Origin: Bacteroidales bacterium
GTDB taxonomy: Bacteria > Bacteroidota > Bacteroidia > Bacteroidales > WCHB1-69
Direction: 5' to 3'
Assembly (NCBI GenBank): GCA_017649855.1
Contig: JAGCGA010000017.1
Location: 1-56,453 of the forward strand
DNA: 56,453 nt
In this document: piece by piece, positions 8,874 through 17,455 of the stretch
Layout of the letters: every line of letters begins with the position of its first letter
How positions within the stretch are numbered: position 1 is the first letter of the stretch
Notes under the pieces: model-generated
What the model saw: only the letters and a program-made list of their open reading frames with translations
The model's database searches: none
Told to the model about the DNA's origin: nothing
Made by a program: the position numbers and the translations under genes

Positions 8874-9734
8874 TCATATTCTATCCATGACCATACGTCC
8901 CAGTTCCTCCATTTGATCGTGGTAGGAGTCTAAGAAGCGGCCCGTGACACGATTGGCGATGATGAGGCAGACAGTCAGGGCCTGATGACCGAGCACATGA
9001 CTGAGGCCATAGATGGCCGAGCACTCCATTTCCATATTGGTCACCTTGTTGCCTTCAAACTGGAAGGCTTCAATGGCGTGGTTCAGCTCCGGGTACATCA
9101 GCTTGGCACGCACCTGGCGGCCTTGAGGGCCGAAGAAGCCGGGGGCGCTGATGGTGACACCCTGACGCATATCGTGTGCCACCCTTTTCAACAGGTCAGA
9201 AGATGCCGGCGTGCAATAAGGGCGCGGCAGCCGATCGTTCCAGGAGGTCTGCTCCATGAAAGCTTGCACCATATCCTCCCGGATACAGCCGGCGGTGTCG
9301 TAGTACTGGAGCACCCCGTCGATGCCCAAGCCAAAGGCGGAGGCTACCGGCGTGCCCACCTCTATGTCAGGCTGCAAGGCCCCGGAGGTGCCCACGCGCA
9401 CCATCTTCAACGTCCTATGCTCAGGAAGCACCTCATTGGTTGCCAGATCGATGTTGGCCAGCGCGTCCAGCTCATTCAGGACGATATCGATATTGTCGGT
9501 GCCCATGCCCGTGGAGATCACCGAGATGCGCTTGCCATGGTAGAGACCAGTGTGGGTCACCAGCTCCCGGTTTTGGCGCTCCACCTCGATCGTATCAAAA
9601 AGGTTGGAAAACATCTTCACACGTCCCGGATCACCCACCAGGATGATGTTGTCAGCCAGCTCATCGGCATGCAGGTTCATGTGGTATATGGCCCCATCGG
9701 GCTGTTTAGGGAGTTCTGAAGCAGGTATTTTCAT
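8874..9734 (-). CDS. udp: Uridine phosphorylase family protein
   Basis: A 286-aa nucleoside phosphorylase of the PNP_UDP_1 fold. It shows the phosphate-binding GDPGRV, the VRVGTSGALQPDI segment and the NMEMECSAIYG substrate loop (EMEC glutamate binds ribose). It cleaves uridine or a related nucleoside with phosphate to base and ribose-1-phosphate for salvage. I start at the ATG at 9734 (MKIPASELP); the frame extends ten codons further without homology. A TACATTTG -7 element is on the minus strand at 9762-9769. Uridine specificity is inference. Confidence 0.85.
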   Translation of the reverse strand: MKIPASELPKQPDGAIYHMNLHADELADNIILVGDPGRVKMFSNLFDTIEVERQNRELVTHTGLYHGKRISVISTGMGTDNIDIVLNELDALANIDLATNEVLPEHRTLKMVRVGTSGALQPDIEVGTPVASAFGLGIDGVLQYYDTAGCIREDMVQAFMEQTSWNDRLPRPYCTPASSDLLKRVAHDMRQGVTISAPGFFGPQGRQVRAKLMYPELNHAIEAFQFEGNKVTNMEMECSAIYGLSHVLGHQALTVCLIIANRVTGRFLDSYHDQMEELGRMVMDRI

Positions 9735-9786
9735 AGCGATATTATTTATTAAATGAAAAGGCAAATGTACATAAAAATCCGGATGA

Positions 9787-10476
9787 TCACACGCCCACCA
9801 GATCTTGTGGGGTGATCATGGCCAGCAGCTTGCCGTCATGACGGCCATTGTCGGTAATAAAGAGCACATCGGGACGATGACGTTGGTCGCGGGTGGCCTG
9901 GAATTTCCGCGAGGCGTCCTCCAGCGTGGCATCCGAACTGATGAAGTCATACTTCCGCCATTCGTTCTGCTGGTGAGTAAGATAGGGTTTCAAGTCCTGA
10001 AATGTAAGCTGCTCCCCTATGGACGGCTTCGACTCATCGGACAAATAGCGCATGACGACCTTCGCACTGAAGACCCCTTCCACGCTGAAACCATCCATCA
10101 CAGGAACATAGGAGTAGTCGTTGTGAACCATCACCTTCATAGCTGAGAGCACGGAATCGTGCCACGATGGCGAGAAGATACGGCTCTTGGGAATCGCCAG
10201 CCGCATCAGGGTCTGCGGGTTCAGCGAGTAATAGAGGGTGTTGACCTGTTTCAGGGCGGCATCGGTCACCACCACCAGATCCTGCCCGCCCTTCGACCAG
10301 TCGCGATGGGAAAGCAGATTGCGCAAGGTCCTGCAAAAGGCCAAATTACTCCGGATATTATGGTATCGAGGAATCTGTTCCAGCTCTCTCATATCCTGGA
10401 TATTCAAATTGTCGGCCACCCACTCCTCAATCTCGCGATACCGCTCTAAAAACTGATTTGCTCTATTCTCCAACAT
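9787..10476 (-). CDS. CBS-domain protein with helical N-terminus
   Basis: A 229-aa cytosolic protein. Residues from about 95 form a CBS pair (SVLSAMKVMVHNDYSYVPVMDG; later VLFITDNGRHDGKLLAMITPQDL), a module that senses adenine nucleotides. The first 85 residues are helical and contain RNLLSH at 52-57, which fits the Rx4H motif of HEPN-fold proteins; this is suggestive only. The gene lies on the same strand between the patatin gene (27 nt upstream) and the nucleoside phosphorylase. Function unknown. Confidence 0.7.
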   Translation of the reverse strand: MLENRANQFLERYREIEEWVADNLNIQDMRELEQIPRYHNIRSNLAFCRTLRNLLSHRDWSKGGQDLVVVTDAALKQVNTLYYSLNPQTLMRLAIPKSRIFSPSWHDSVLSAMKVMVHNDYSYVPVMDGFSVEGVFSAKVVMRYLSDESKPSIGEQLTFQDLKPYLTHQQNEWRKYDFISSDATLEDASRKFQATRDQRHRPDVLFITDNGRHDGKLLAMITPQDLVGV

Positions 10477-10503
10477 GTTTTTTCACCAAAATTATGAGAG
10501 ACA

Positions 10504-11526
10504 CTATTTATTGGCTTTTACCTCGTCGTTGTCATACCATTCCAGATAGGCTTCGGCGTAGACTTTCCCGGAACGCACCAACTCTTTCTTCATCGTCTCA
10601 TCGATGTCAAAGTCCACGGCTCCGACCCCGAGCGTATCGATATAGACCGTACGCTGCCAGTCATCGCTGTGCAGATGGGTGTTGTTTTGGGAATCGATCA
10701 GCGTGGCCACGAGTGCCTTGGTATAGGAGAAGAAGTCGTCAATCTTCTTGCAGGGTGCGGATCCCTGGCCGAGGTACATGGCTATCTCCTCCTTCGCATC
10801 CAGCCGGAAGCCTAGCGTCTCTTTGTTATAGACATACTCGTTGACAGTCAGGCTCCTCTGCGACCGCAACATCTCATTGATTTTCTCGTAATAATCGGTC
10901 CGACGGGCTTGGTTTTTGTCCGTCAAATAGGAAACCTGGTCGAAGGTCTTGATGCTGTAGTTGTCCAAGAGTCCGCCATCCACCAGTACATGGTGATTCT
11001 TTTCGTCTCTCTTGGCAGCGAAGAAGAGAGGAATGGACATGGAGACGCGGGCGGCATCCGCCACTTTCACCTTGGGCGTGAGCCGGGCGCTGTACATTTT
11101 GGAAAGACCTGTCGTCAGGTCTGCCCCCACCAAGTAAATATCCCGGTATTGGTGGGTGTTGGCAATATCTTCAAAAGTGGCCTCGCCATTGCCGGTTTTC
11201 CGTTGGATAAAACTGGCTATCAGGTTCCTGAAATAGTATCCCTGATACCAGCCATACTCATTCATCAGACGTTTGGTGTCCCGCACGATGCCGACGGTGT
11301 CGTCCATGAAATCCCTGAAATTCAGCTTCCAAAGGATGTCCCGAACCTCTTCAGCGGAATAGCGCATGCCTATCAGCACAGCCATCATAGCGCCGGCGGA
11401 CGTGCCCGCCACTCTTTCCACATTCTGCAGGATCCCCCTACTCTCGAGTACTTCCAACGCGCCCACATAGGCGATGCCTTTCACGCCACCACCTTCAAAA
11501 ACCAGATTTTTAAAATGATATGCCAT
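10504..11526 (-). CDS. Patatin-like phospholipase
   Basis: A 340-aa patatin-fold acyl hydrolase. The oxyanion-hole motif GGGVKG lies at residues 12-17, the nucleophile elbow GTSAG near 42-46 and the catalytic Asp in DGGLLDNY near 183. These give the Ser-Asp dyad expected of the family. It hydrolyses acyl esters of lipids; no signal peptide, so intracellular or membrane-peripheral. A TAAATTTG -7 box lies at 11616-11623 on the minus strand. Probably co-transcribed with the CBS protein (27-nt gap). Confidence 0.88.
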   Translation of the reverse strand: MAYHFKNLVFEGGGVKGIAYVGALEVLESRGILQNVERVAGTSAGAMMAVLIGMRYSAEEVRDILWKLNFRDFMDDTVGIVRDTKRLMNEYGWYQGYYFRNLIASFIQRKTGNGEATFEDIANTHQYRDIYLVGADLTTGLSKMYSARLTPKVKVADAARVSMSIPLFFAAKRDEKNHHVLVDGGLLDNYSIKTFDQVSYLTDKNQARRTDYYEKINEMLRSQRSLTVNEYVYNKETLGFRLDAKEEIAMYLGQGSAPCKKIDDFFSYTKALVATLIDSQNNTHLHSDDWQRTVYIDTLGVGAVDFDIDETMKKELVRSGKVYAEAYLEWYDNDEVKANK

Positions 11527-11665
11527 ATTGTTGATTGTTATGTTTATAATCTATCTTTACCATCTATACTTCCAGGCTATCTTTTCTAAAGAAATCTCCT
11601 GAAATACAACGCTGCAAATTTATAAAATAATTGATTACCGATAGAAGAAAATGTAGAGAACAAAA

Positions 11666-11694
11666 AAAGGTGCTGATTTGTGGTCAGCACCTTT
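11666..11694 (-). terminator. dnaK terminator
   Basis: Perfect 11-bp stem AAAGGTGCTGA / TCAGCACCTTT (11666-11676, 11684-11694) with a 7-nt loop. On the minus strand, the direction of dnaK, the stem runs into seven T. It lies about 195 nt after the dnaK stop, beyond the 62-bp repeats, so these would be in the dnaK 3' UTR. Confidence 0.85.
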
Positions 11695-11739
11695 CGGTTT
11701 GTATCATGTTGATTTATTGTTCGGTATTGCTGCGCAATC

Positions 11740-11887
11740 CCGCAATAACTTCCTCACCTCGGCAATGCTCAAACAAAGTTCGGCATTGCGCTCGGTTCGT
11801 CTATGTTCGTTTCCGCTGCGCGAAACCGCAATAACTTCCTCACCTCGGCAATGCTCGAACAAAGTTCGGCATTGCGCTCGGTTCGTC
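11740..11887. repeat. 62-bp direct repeat in the dnaK 3' UTR
   Basis: Two 62-bp copies, 11740-11801 and 11826-11887, differ at one base and are spaced by 24 bp. Each carries GGCAATGC ... GGCATTGC, a small inverted element. The second copy ends one base before the dnaK stop codon. No reading frame of note. Confidence 0.85.
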
Positions 11888-11888
11888 G

Positions 11889-13823
11889 TTATTTTACCTC
11901 TTCAAAATCCACATCTTGGACTTCGGAGTCGTTGCCTTTGTTGGCGCCGCCTTGAGGGCCTTGGGCACCGGCTTGCTGGTTGAAGCCGCCGTTGAAATCG
12001 GCACCGGGCTGTTGGGCACCGCCATTTTGCTGGTACATCTTGGCGGAAGCGGCCTGCCATGCGCTCTGCAATTCAGCAGTAGCAGCATCGATCGCGGCGA
12101 AGTCCTTGTTGTCGTGGGCCGTCTTCAACTTGGCAGCAGCAGCCTCAATCTTGGCTTTGTCGTCGGCAGGCACTTGCTCACCGAACTCCTTCAGCTGTTT
12201 CTCGGTTTGGAACACCAAACTGTCAGCAGCGTTCAGCTTGTCAATCTCCTCCTTGGCCTTCTTGTCGGCATCGGCATTGGCCTCAGCCTCAGCCTTCATC
12301 CGTTGGATCTCACTGTCGGAAAGACCGGAAGAAGCTTCGATACGGATCTTCTGCTCTTTGCCCGTAGCTTTGTCGCGTGCAGTAACATTCAGGATACCGT
12401 TGGAGTCAATGTCGAAGGTGACTTCGATTTGCGGCACGCCACGCATAGCGGCAGGGATGCCATCGAGGTGGAAACGACCGATGCTCTTGTTCTGGGCAGC
12501 CATCGGACGCTCGCCTTGGAGCACGTGAATCTCGACAGAAGTTTGATTGTCCACAGCCGTGGTAAAGGTCTCCGTCTTCTTGGTCGGGATGGTGGTGTTG
12601 CTCTCGATGAGCTTGGTCATCACGCCACCCAGGGTCTCCAGACCTAAGGAAAGCGGGGTGACATCCAGCAACAGGATATCCTTCACATCACCACTCAGCA
12701 CACCGCCTTGGATGGAGGCACCGATAGCGACCACCTCGTCAGGGTTAACGCCCTTGGACGGGGTCTTGCCAAAGAACTTCTCGACGATCTCCTGGATAGC
12801 CGGGATACGGGTGGAACCACCCACGAGGATCACCTCATCAATGTCGGAGGTGGTATAGCCGGCATCTGCCAAAGCCTTCTTGCAAGGCTCGATGGTGGCA
12901 CGGATCAGGTCATCGCACAGTTGCTCGAACTGAGCACGCGTCAAGGTGCGCACCAAGTGTTGCGGCACACCGTCGATCGGCATGATGTAGGGCAAGTTAA
13001 TCTCTGTGGAGTTGGAGCTGGAGAGCTCTATCTTTGCCTTCTCTGCAGCCTCTTTCAGTCTCTGCAAAGCCATGGCGTCCTTACGCAAATCCACGTTGTA
13101 GTCTTTCATAAACTCCTCTGCCAACCAGTCGATGATCTTATGGTCGAAGTCATCACCGCCAAGGTGGGTGTCACCATTGGTGGACTTCACCTCGAAAACG
13201 CCATCGCCCAATTCCAGAATGGAGATATCGAAAGTACCGCCACCAAGGTCGAAGACCGCCACTTTGGAGTCAGCTTTCTTCTTGTCCAGACCATATGCCA
13301 AAGCGGCAGCTGTAGGTTCGTTGATAATACGTTTCACGGTCAGACCGGCGATCTCGCCAGCTTCCTTGGTTGCCTGACGTTGTGAATCGCTGAAGTAAGC
13401 CGGCACGGTAATGACAGCTTCCGTCACTTCCTGTCCCAGATAATCCTCAGCCGTCTTCTTCATCTTTTGCAGAATCATAGCGGAGATCTCCTGGGCGGTG
13501 TAAGAACGATCGTCAATCTTCACCTTCGGCATGTTGTTGGATGCACGCTCCACCGTATAGGGAACACGCTCCACCTCTTTGATCACGCGGTCATAGGTCT
13601 CACCCATAAAACGCTTGATGGAGAAGATCGTCTTCGTAGGATTGGTGATAGCCTGACGCTTGGCAGGGTCGCCGACCTTACGCTCGTTATTGCCGACAAA
13701 AGCCACGATGGAAGGAGTGGTTCTTCTGCCTTCGCTGTTGGGGATGACAACCGGCTCGTTGCCTTCCATAACTGCCACACATGAGTTGGTGGTTCCTAAG
13801 TCAATTCCAATTATTTTTCCCAT
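11889..13823 (-). CDS. dnaK: Molecular chaperone DnaK (Hsp70)
   Basis: A full-length 644-aa Hsp70. The ATPase domain starts [14 protein letters not shown] and has the [27 protein letters not shown] and [11 protein letters not shown] signatures; the substrate domain follows ([12 protein letters not shown]), then the helical lid and a Gly/Gln-rich tail ending in an EEVD-like EEVK. It binds and releases unfolded polypeptides in the cytosol with DnaJ and GrpE. No dnaJ or grpE gene is adjacent, and no CIRCE element is seen. The leader has an inverted repeat whose downstream arm covers part of the start codon (see 13822-13900). Confidence 0.98.
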   Translation of the reverse strand: MGKIIGIDLGTTNSCVAVMEGNEPVVIPNSEGRRTTPSIVAFVGNNERKVGDPAKRQAITNPTKTIFSIKRFMGETYDRVIKEVERVPYTVERASNNMPKVKIDDRSYTAQEISAMILQKMKKTAEDYLGQEVTEAVITVPAYFSDSQRQATKEAGEIAGLTVKRIINEPTAAALAYGLDKKKADSKVAVFDLGGGTFDISILELGDGVFEVKSTNGDTHLGGDDFDHKIIDWLAEEFMKDYNVDLRKDAMALQRLKEAAEKAKIELSSSNSTEINLPYIMPIDGVPQHLVRTLTRAQFEQLCDDLIRATIEPCKKALADAGYTTSDIDEVILVGGSTRIPAIQEIVEKFFGKTPSKGVNPDEVVAIGASIQGGVLSGDVKDILLLDVTPLSLGLETLGGVMTKLIESNTTIPTKKTETFTTAVDNQTSVEIHVLQGERPMAAQNKSIGRFHLDGIPAAMRGVPQIEVTFDIDSNGILNVTARDKATGKEQKIRIEASSGLSDSEIQRMKAEAEANADADKKAKEEIDKLNAADSLVFQTEKQLKEFGEQVPADDKAKIEAAAAKLKTAHDNKDFAAIDAATAELQSAWQAASAKMYQQNGGAQQPGADFNGGFNQQAGAQGPQGGANKGNDSEVQDVDFEEVK

Positions 13824-13900
13824 TGTTGTATAATTTTTATTGTTATTACTAATTTGTTTGTGCCCCCGAAATGGAACACGAAATCATATTATACAACAAT
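13822..13900 (-). promoter_or_regulatory. 13-bp inverted repeat masking the dnaK start
   Basis: ATTGTTGTATAAT at 13822-13834 and its exact reverse complement ATTATACAACAAT at 13888-13900, separated by 53 bp. Read as dnaK mRNA (minus strand), the second arm contains the A and U of the AUG. If the transcript starts upstream of 13900, the arms could pair and hide the initiation site, as in an RNA thermometer. It could also be a bipartite protein-binding site. The transcription start is not known. Confidence 0.5.
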
Positions 13901-14345
13901 TGTGCCAAAAACATTTTCGCCCCCTTTATGCCACTGACATTCTGTCATGTTGTCGCAAAAAAGCCTGCGCACAGGCATTGTGGAATCAAGGAAATATTTC
14001 GCCATGGAGCACGCGGGCGGGAAGGCCGACATGGTGAGGCGGACGCGGCGTGAATGGCCGGCCTCCAACAGCGGCGTGCAAAGGCGCTTGCGTTTACAAA
14101 AATGCAGAGCCTTCGGAGTTAGTTTCCTTTTTGCTCCGGCCGGCATTTTGTTCACGTTTGCCGCCGCTGTCAGAGGGCGGACAGAGCGGGCGGATTTCAT
14201 GTCGGCTTGATCTTTTGTAACTTTTCTATCAAGAGAAAAGTTAAAGACTATAATTATTTAAGAGACTGTCACTTGCCACAAAGTACGATGTTCACTCTTT
14301 ATATAGCACTCTCAAACAAAGAGGCTCTATCTTCACCATCATATC
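13901..14345. other. Intergenic region upstream of dnaK, repeat-bearing
   Basis: About 600 bp separate dnaK from the HMA protein gene. It holds the second copy of the GC-rich repeat (14003-14106). A 103-codon frame is open across it on the minus strand (14200-13889), rich in Arg, Lys and Ala and without a recognisable fold; the same frame is broken in the other repeat copy, so I do not call it a gene. A short palindrome CTTTTCTATCAAGAGAAAAG is at 14221-14240. Confidence 0.5.
14003..14106. repeat. GC-rich inverted repeat, copy 2
   Basis: Reverse complement of positions 4-105 at very high identity. It is complete here and shows where homology ends: about GAGCACGCGGGCGGG on one side and AAAAATGCA on the other. 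No terminal inverted repeats or target-site duplication are apparent at these ends. Confidence 0.8.
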
Positions 14346-14376
14346 TGTGCCATCATGTATATAATTACCAAAAAAA

Positions 14377-14400
14377 GCGCTGACAAATGAATGTCAGCGC
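14377..14400 (-). terminator. Rho-independent terminator of the HMA protein gene
   Basis: Perfect 9-bp stem GCGCTGACA / TGTCAGCGC (14377-14385, 14392-14400), loop AATGAA. On the minus strand it ends in seven T. It lies 27 nt after the stop of the 14427-15005 gene. Confidence 0.85.
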
Positions 14401-14426
14401 CTGTATGGTCTTTAGGATACCATATA

Positions 14427-15005
14427 TTATTTATGTCCGGCACATTTGTGCTCGCCAGTCTTGGTGTCACCGCAACATTTTTTCCCATCAGACTTGGCTT
14501 CGCCGGCACATTTGTGCTCCGTAGCCTTGAGGTCACCAGCACACTTGTGCTCTGAAGCTTTAGCTTCACCAGCGCATTTGTGTTCTGAAGCTTGGGCATG
14601 ACCGGCACATTTGTGTTCGCCAGCCTTAGCCTCGCCAGCGCATTTATGCTCGCCAGCCTTGGCTTCACCACCGCCGCATTGGGCTTCGCCACGACAGCAA
14701 GCGGGCAGTTTGGCACGAGCCTCAGCGTCGGCCTTCACATTGTCAGCATCATAACCGAGCTTGCTGACGCCTTTGCGGATGGCATCGGCAGTCGTCTGTT
14801 TGGGATCATAGGAGACTGTCAGCTTGGCGGTAGCCATATCATAGACACATGCCTGAACTCCTTCAAATGTGGGGACAGCAGTCTGCATCACCTTGGCGCA
14901 GCGGCCACACTTGCCGTTGGTCTGGATCGTTACATTCTGCGTGGATTGAGCGGACAATCCCAAAGTGGTCATCACGACCAGCAATAAAAACATGATTTTT
15001 TTCAT
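14427..15005 (-). CDS. Exported HMA-domain protein with Cys/His repeat tail
   Basis: A 192-aa exported protein. A signal peptide (1-19, cleavage after LSAQ or nearby) precedes a heavy-metal-associated domain at about 24-92, whose metal loop is GKCGRC (C33, C36) in place of the usual GMTCxxC. A CC pair and another Cys follow at 103-110. Residues 113-189 are seven consecutive 11-residue repeats of the form GEAKAGEHKCA, each with one Cys and mostly one His; the sixth has CC. This tail should bind soft metals such as Cu, Zn or Cd in the periplasm. It is a single-gene unit with its own terminator. Function as metal buffer or scavenger is inference. Confidence 0.8.
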   Translation of the reverse strand: MKKIMFLLLVVMTTLGLSAQSTQNVTIQTNGKCGRCAKVMQTAVPTFEGVQACVYDMATAKLTVSYDPKQTTADAIRKGVSKLGYDADNVKADAEARAKLPACCRGEAQCGGGEAKAGEHKCAGEAKAGEHKCAGHAQASEHKCAGEAKASEHKCAGDLKATEHKCAGEAKSDGKKCCGDTKTGEHKCAGHK

Positions 15006-15054
15006 AGATGATAAATTATTTGAACATTAATATAATTACGAATAAAAAAACAAA

Positions 15055-15078
15055 GACCGTTAGACTGCACAAACGGCC
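15055..15078 (-). terminator. Terminator of the GT2 operon
   Basis: Stem GACCGTT / AACGGCC (15055-15061, 15072-15078) with one G-U pair and a 10-nt loop. On the minus strand it is followed by TTTGTTTTTTT. It begins directly after the stop codon of the glycosyltransferase gene. Confidence 0.65.
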
Positions 15079-15079
15079 A

Positions 15080-16033
15080 TTAGATTAATCTTTCTGAAAT
15101 TAAATATTTGTTCCGGTCGGAGCCGTTGCGCGCTATGAGCTCGCCCAGGAAGCCGGCCAGAAACATCATGAAGCCAATCACCATGGCCAAGAGGGCCAGG
15201 AAGAAAAGCGGCTGGTCGGTGACAGCCCGATAGTGCACGCCGGAATGTTGGTGCACCAGCTTGGCCACGATGATCCATATGGTGAAGATGAATCCCAACA
15301 GGAAGGAGACAGAGCCCCAGAGCCCAAAGAAGTGCATCGGCTTCTTGCCAAAACGAGTGGCAAAGGAGATTGTCAGCAGGTCCAGATAGCCATTCACGAA
15401 GCGGTTCCAACCGAACTTGGAGACCCCATATTTGCGTTTCTGATGATGCACGGGCTTCTCCCCTATCTTGGTAAAACCAGCCCATTTGGCTATCACCGGA
15501 ATGTAGCGGTGCATTTCGCTATAGACCTCGATAGACTTCACCACATCCTTCCGATAGGCCTTCAGACCACAGTTGAAGTCGTGCAGCTGGATGCCCGACA
15601 TCTTGCGGGTTGTCCAGTTGAAGAACTTGGAAGGCAGATTCTTGGTCAGCTTGTCATCGTAACGCACCTTCTTCCATCCTGACACCAGATCGTAGCCATC
15701 CTCCTTAATCATACGATAGAGTTCGGGGATCTCGTCGGGGGAGTCCTGCAGGTCGGCATCCATCGTGATGACCACATCGCCCTGGCAGTTCTCAAAACCG
15801 GTGTTGAGGGCGGCCGACTTGCCATAGTTGCGGCGGAAACGGATACCCTTCACCCGTTCGTCCTGACGGTGCATCTCCTCGATGAGCTGCCAGGAGTTGT
15901 CAGTTGAGCCGTCATCAATCATCAGGATCTCATAGGAGAACTGATTTTCGGCCATAACACGCTGAATCCAGCTCACCAGTTCGGGAATAGACTCAGCCTC
16001 ATTCAACAGGGAAATAATGACAGATATATCCAT
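15080..16033 (-). CDS. GT2 glycosyltransferase, polyprenyl-phosphate type
   Basis: A 317-aa family 2 glycosyltransferase. The N-terminal GT-A domain has SVIISLLNEAESIPEL, MIDDGSTDNSW and the DAD metal motif in MDADLQDSPDE; two hydrophobic segments follow near 235-257 and 270-295. This layout is that of DPM1/GtrB-like enzymes that load a sugar onto undecaprenyl or dolichyl phosphate at the inner membrane face. It is the last gene of a run with the DUF4199 protein (3-nt gap), a frequent pairing in Bacteroidota. Sugar unknown. Confidence 0.88.
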   Translation of the reverse strand: MDISVIISLLNEAESIPELVSWIQRVMAENQFSYEILMIDDGSTDNSWQLIEEMHRQDERVKGIRFRRNYGKSAALNTGFENCQGDVVITMDADLQDSPDEIPELYRMIKEDGYDLVSGWKKVRYDDKLTKNLPSKFFNWTTRKMSGIQLHDFNCGLKAYRKDVVKSIEVYSEMHRYIPVIAKWAGFTKIGEKPVHHQKRKYGVSKFGWNRFVNGYLDLLTISFATRFGKKPMHFFGLWGSVSFLLGFIFTIWIIVAKLVHQHSGVHYRAVTDQPLFFLALLAMVIGFMMFLAGFLGELIARNGSDRNKYLISERLI

Positions 16034-16036
16034 ATT

Positions 16037-17014
16037 TTAAGCGTTTTCTTCTTGATTATCAATTTCTTCCTCGGAAGCTTCATTCATCTCTTCAACTTCA
16101 GGCTCCGATTCTTCCGCAGGCACCGGATCGATGGCATTTTTAGAACGATAGTGGTATAGAGCCACAAAGATGCCCACCAGCAACGCATAGATCCAGGAGA
16201 AAAAGGCGTTGATGGCCGCATAGGTCACCGGGTTGGTATAATGCGGGATGTTGCCCTTCTTCTGTTCGAAACGATTGTCGGCGACACTGTAGTTGCGCAT
16301 CTCGTTCTCGGCACGTTGCACAATCTGCTGCACATAGGGAGAGGAGGCGGCATTCGGATTCTGGTTCAGGTAGAGCTCCAGCGTTTTCATCAAGCTACGA
16401 CGTGCCTTGGCGGAGAAGTTCGGGAGGGTCCAGACGGTGTCCAAGGTTTGGACATTGCGCTTCTGATAGTCATTCAGCAGTGCAGCGGAGTAGTATTTGT
16501 GCACCAGCTCGAGGCCTTTCTTGACCTCCAGGCGCATGGCATAATCAACCACCGTATCCTGAGCAGCCACCAGTTGTTCCTCACTGGACTTCATGGTAGC
16601 GGCGAGCGTGTCGAGATACAACTGCACCTCTGTGGTCGTGACGGTATCTTTCTCGATGGCCGCGCGGTAGTTGGCCAGCGAGGTCTCATAGCGTTTCTCC
16701 AGACCTTCGGGGTCAATAGAGGTATATTGGAGCACCTGATAGCCGAAGAGGAGGACACAGCCGACGGTAGCGATCAGAATACAACTCAGGAAAGCCTTGG
16801 CGAAGGAGAGGCGTGCAGGATAGCGCTCTTTAAACTCTTTGATGCCGGCGTAGAGAATCAGCACAAAGATGATGATCAGCGCAAGGCTGCCCGCCGCCTG
16901 GTTAGACATCTCCAGGTTGCGCGCCACCATACGGACCACCTCAAAGATGACGGAGGCCACACCGAAGATCAGCCCCCACTTGAGGCATACGATCCAGGGA
17001 GATTTATCTTTCAT
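16037..17014 (-). CDS. DUF4199 membrane protein
   Basis: A 325-aa inner-membrane protein. Three hydrophobic segments fall in the first 100 residues (about 10-28, 42-57, 74-94), then a long soluble helical region (about 100-255) and one more membrane segment (about 262-285), ending in a very acidic tail (rich in E from 297 on). The N-terminal arrangement and the neighbouring glycosyltransferase fit DUF4199. The soluble insert is longer than I would expect for the family. Function unknown, possibly in envelope polysaccharide or lipid modification by context. Confidence 0.7.
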   Translation of the reverse strand: MKDKSPWIVCLKWGLIFGVASVIFEVVRMVARNLEMSNQAAGSLALIIIFVLILYAGIKEFKERYPARLSFAKAFLSCILIATVGCVLLFGYQVLQYTSIDPEGLEKRYETSLANYRAAIEKDTVTTTEVQLYLDTLAATMKSSEEQLVAAQDTVVDYAMRLEVKKGLELVHKYYSAALLNDYQKRNVQTLDTVWTLPNFSAKARRSLMKTLELYLNQNPNAASSPYVQQIVQRAENEMRNYSVADNRFEQKKGNIPHYTNPVTYAAINAFFSWIYALLVGIFVALYHYRSKNAIDPVPAEESEPEVEEMNEASEEEIDNQEENA

Positions 17015-17026
17015 ACGGCATGTTCG

Positions 17027-17437
17027 TTAGTCTTTCTTGGGGCAGCAGAACTCCGTCAAGACACCGCCGGTGGCTTTCGGGTGGGCGAAGCCGATCATCA
17101 GGTTCTCAGCGCCACCGCGGGGAGCCTTGTCAATCAGTCGGATCTCTTTGGATGCCAGCTCGTTGAGAGCCTCTCCAGTGTCAGGAACGGCAAATGCGAC
17201 GTGGTGAATGCCCTCGCCTTTGTTCTCCAAGAATTTGGCGACGGTGCTCTCCTCGCAGGTCGGCTCCAGCAGTTCGATCTTCGTCTGACCTACCTTGAAG
17301 AAGGCAGTTCTCACCTTCTGATCGGCCACTTCTTCAATATTGTAGCACTTGAGACCCAGAATGTTCTCGTAATACGGGATGGCCGTTTCCAGACTCTTAA
17401 CGGCGATAGCGATGTGTTCGATGTGTGAAATGTTCAT
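17027..17437 (-). CDS. mce: Methylmalonyl-CoA epimerase
   Basis: A 136-aa protein of the VOC fold, the normal size for this enzyme. It has the first metal histidine in SHIEHIAIAV, the second in GIHHVAFAV and the glutamate near the end (LTEFCCP). It interconverts the (R) and (S) forms of methylmalonyl-CoA, which links succinyl-CoA via the B12-dependent mutase to propionate formation. The mutase genes are not in the window, but a cobalamin adenosyltransferase is at 20066-20605. Lies 12 nt upstream of the DUF4199 gene. Confidence 0.92.
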   Translation of the reverse strand: MNISHIEHIAIAVKSLETAIPYYENILGLKCYNIEEVADQKVRTAFFKVGQTKIELLEPTCEESTVAKFLENKGEGIHHVAFAVPDTGEALNELASKEIRLIDKAPRGGAENLMIGFAHPKATGGVLTEFCCPKKD

Positions 17438-17455
17438 AATATCAATAATTTAAGA

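Noticed and set aside
13889..14200. 103-codon minus frame over the GC-rich repeat
   Set aside because: Frame is broken by an indel in the other repeat copy and the product has no recognisable feature; treated as repeat DNA.
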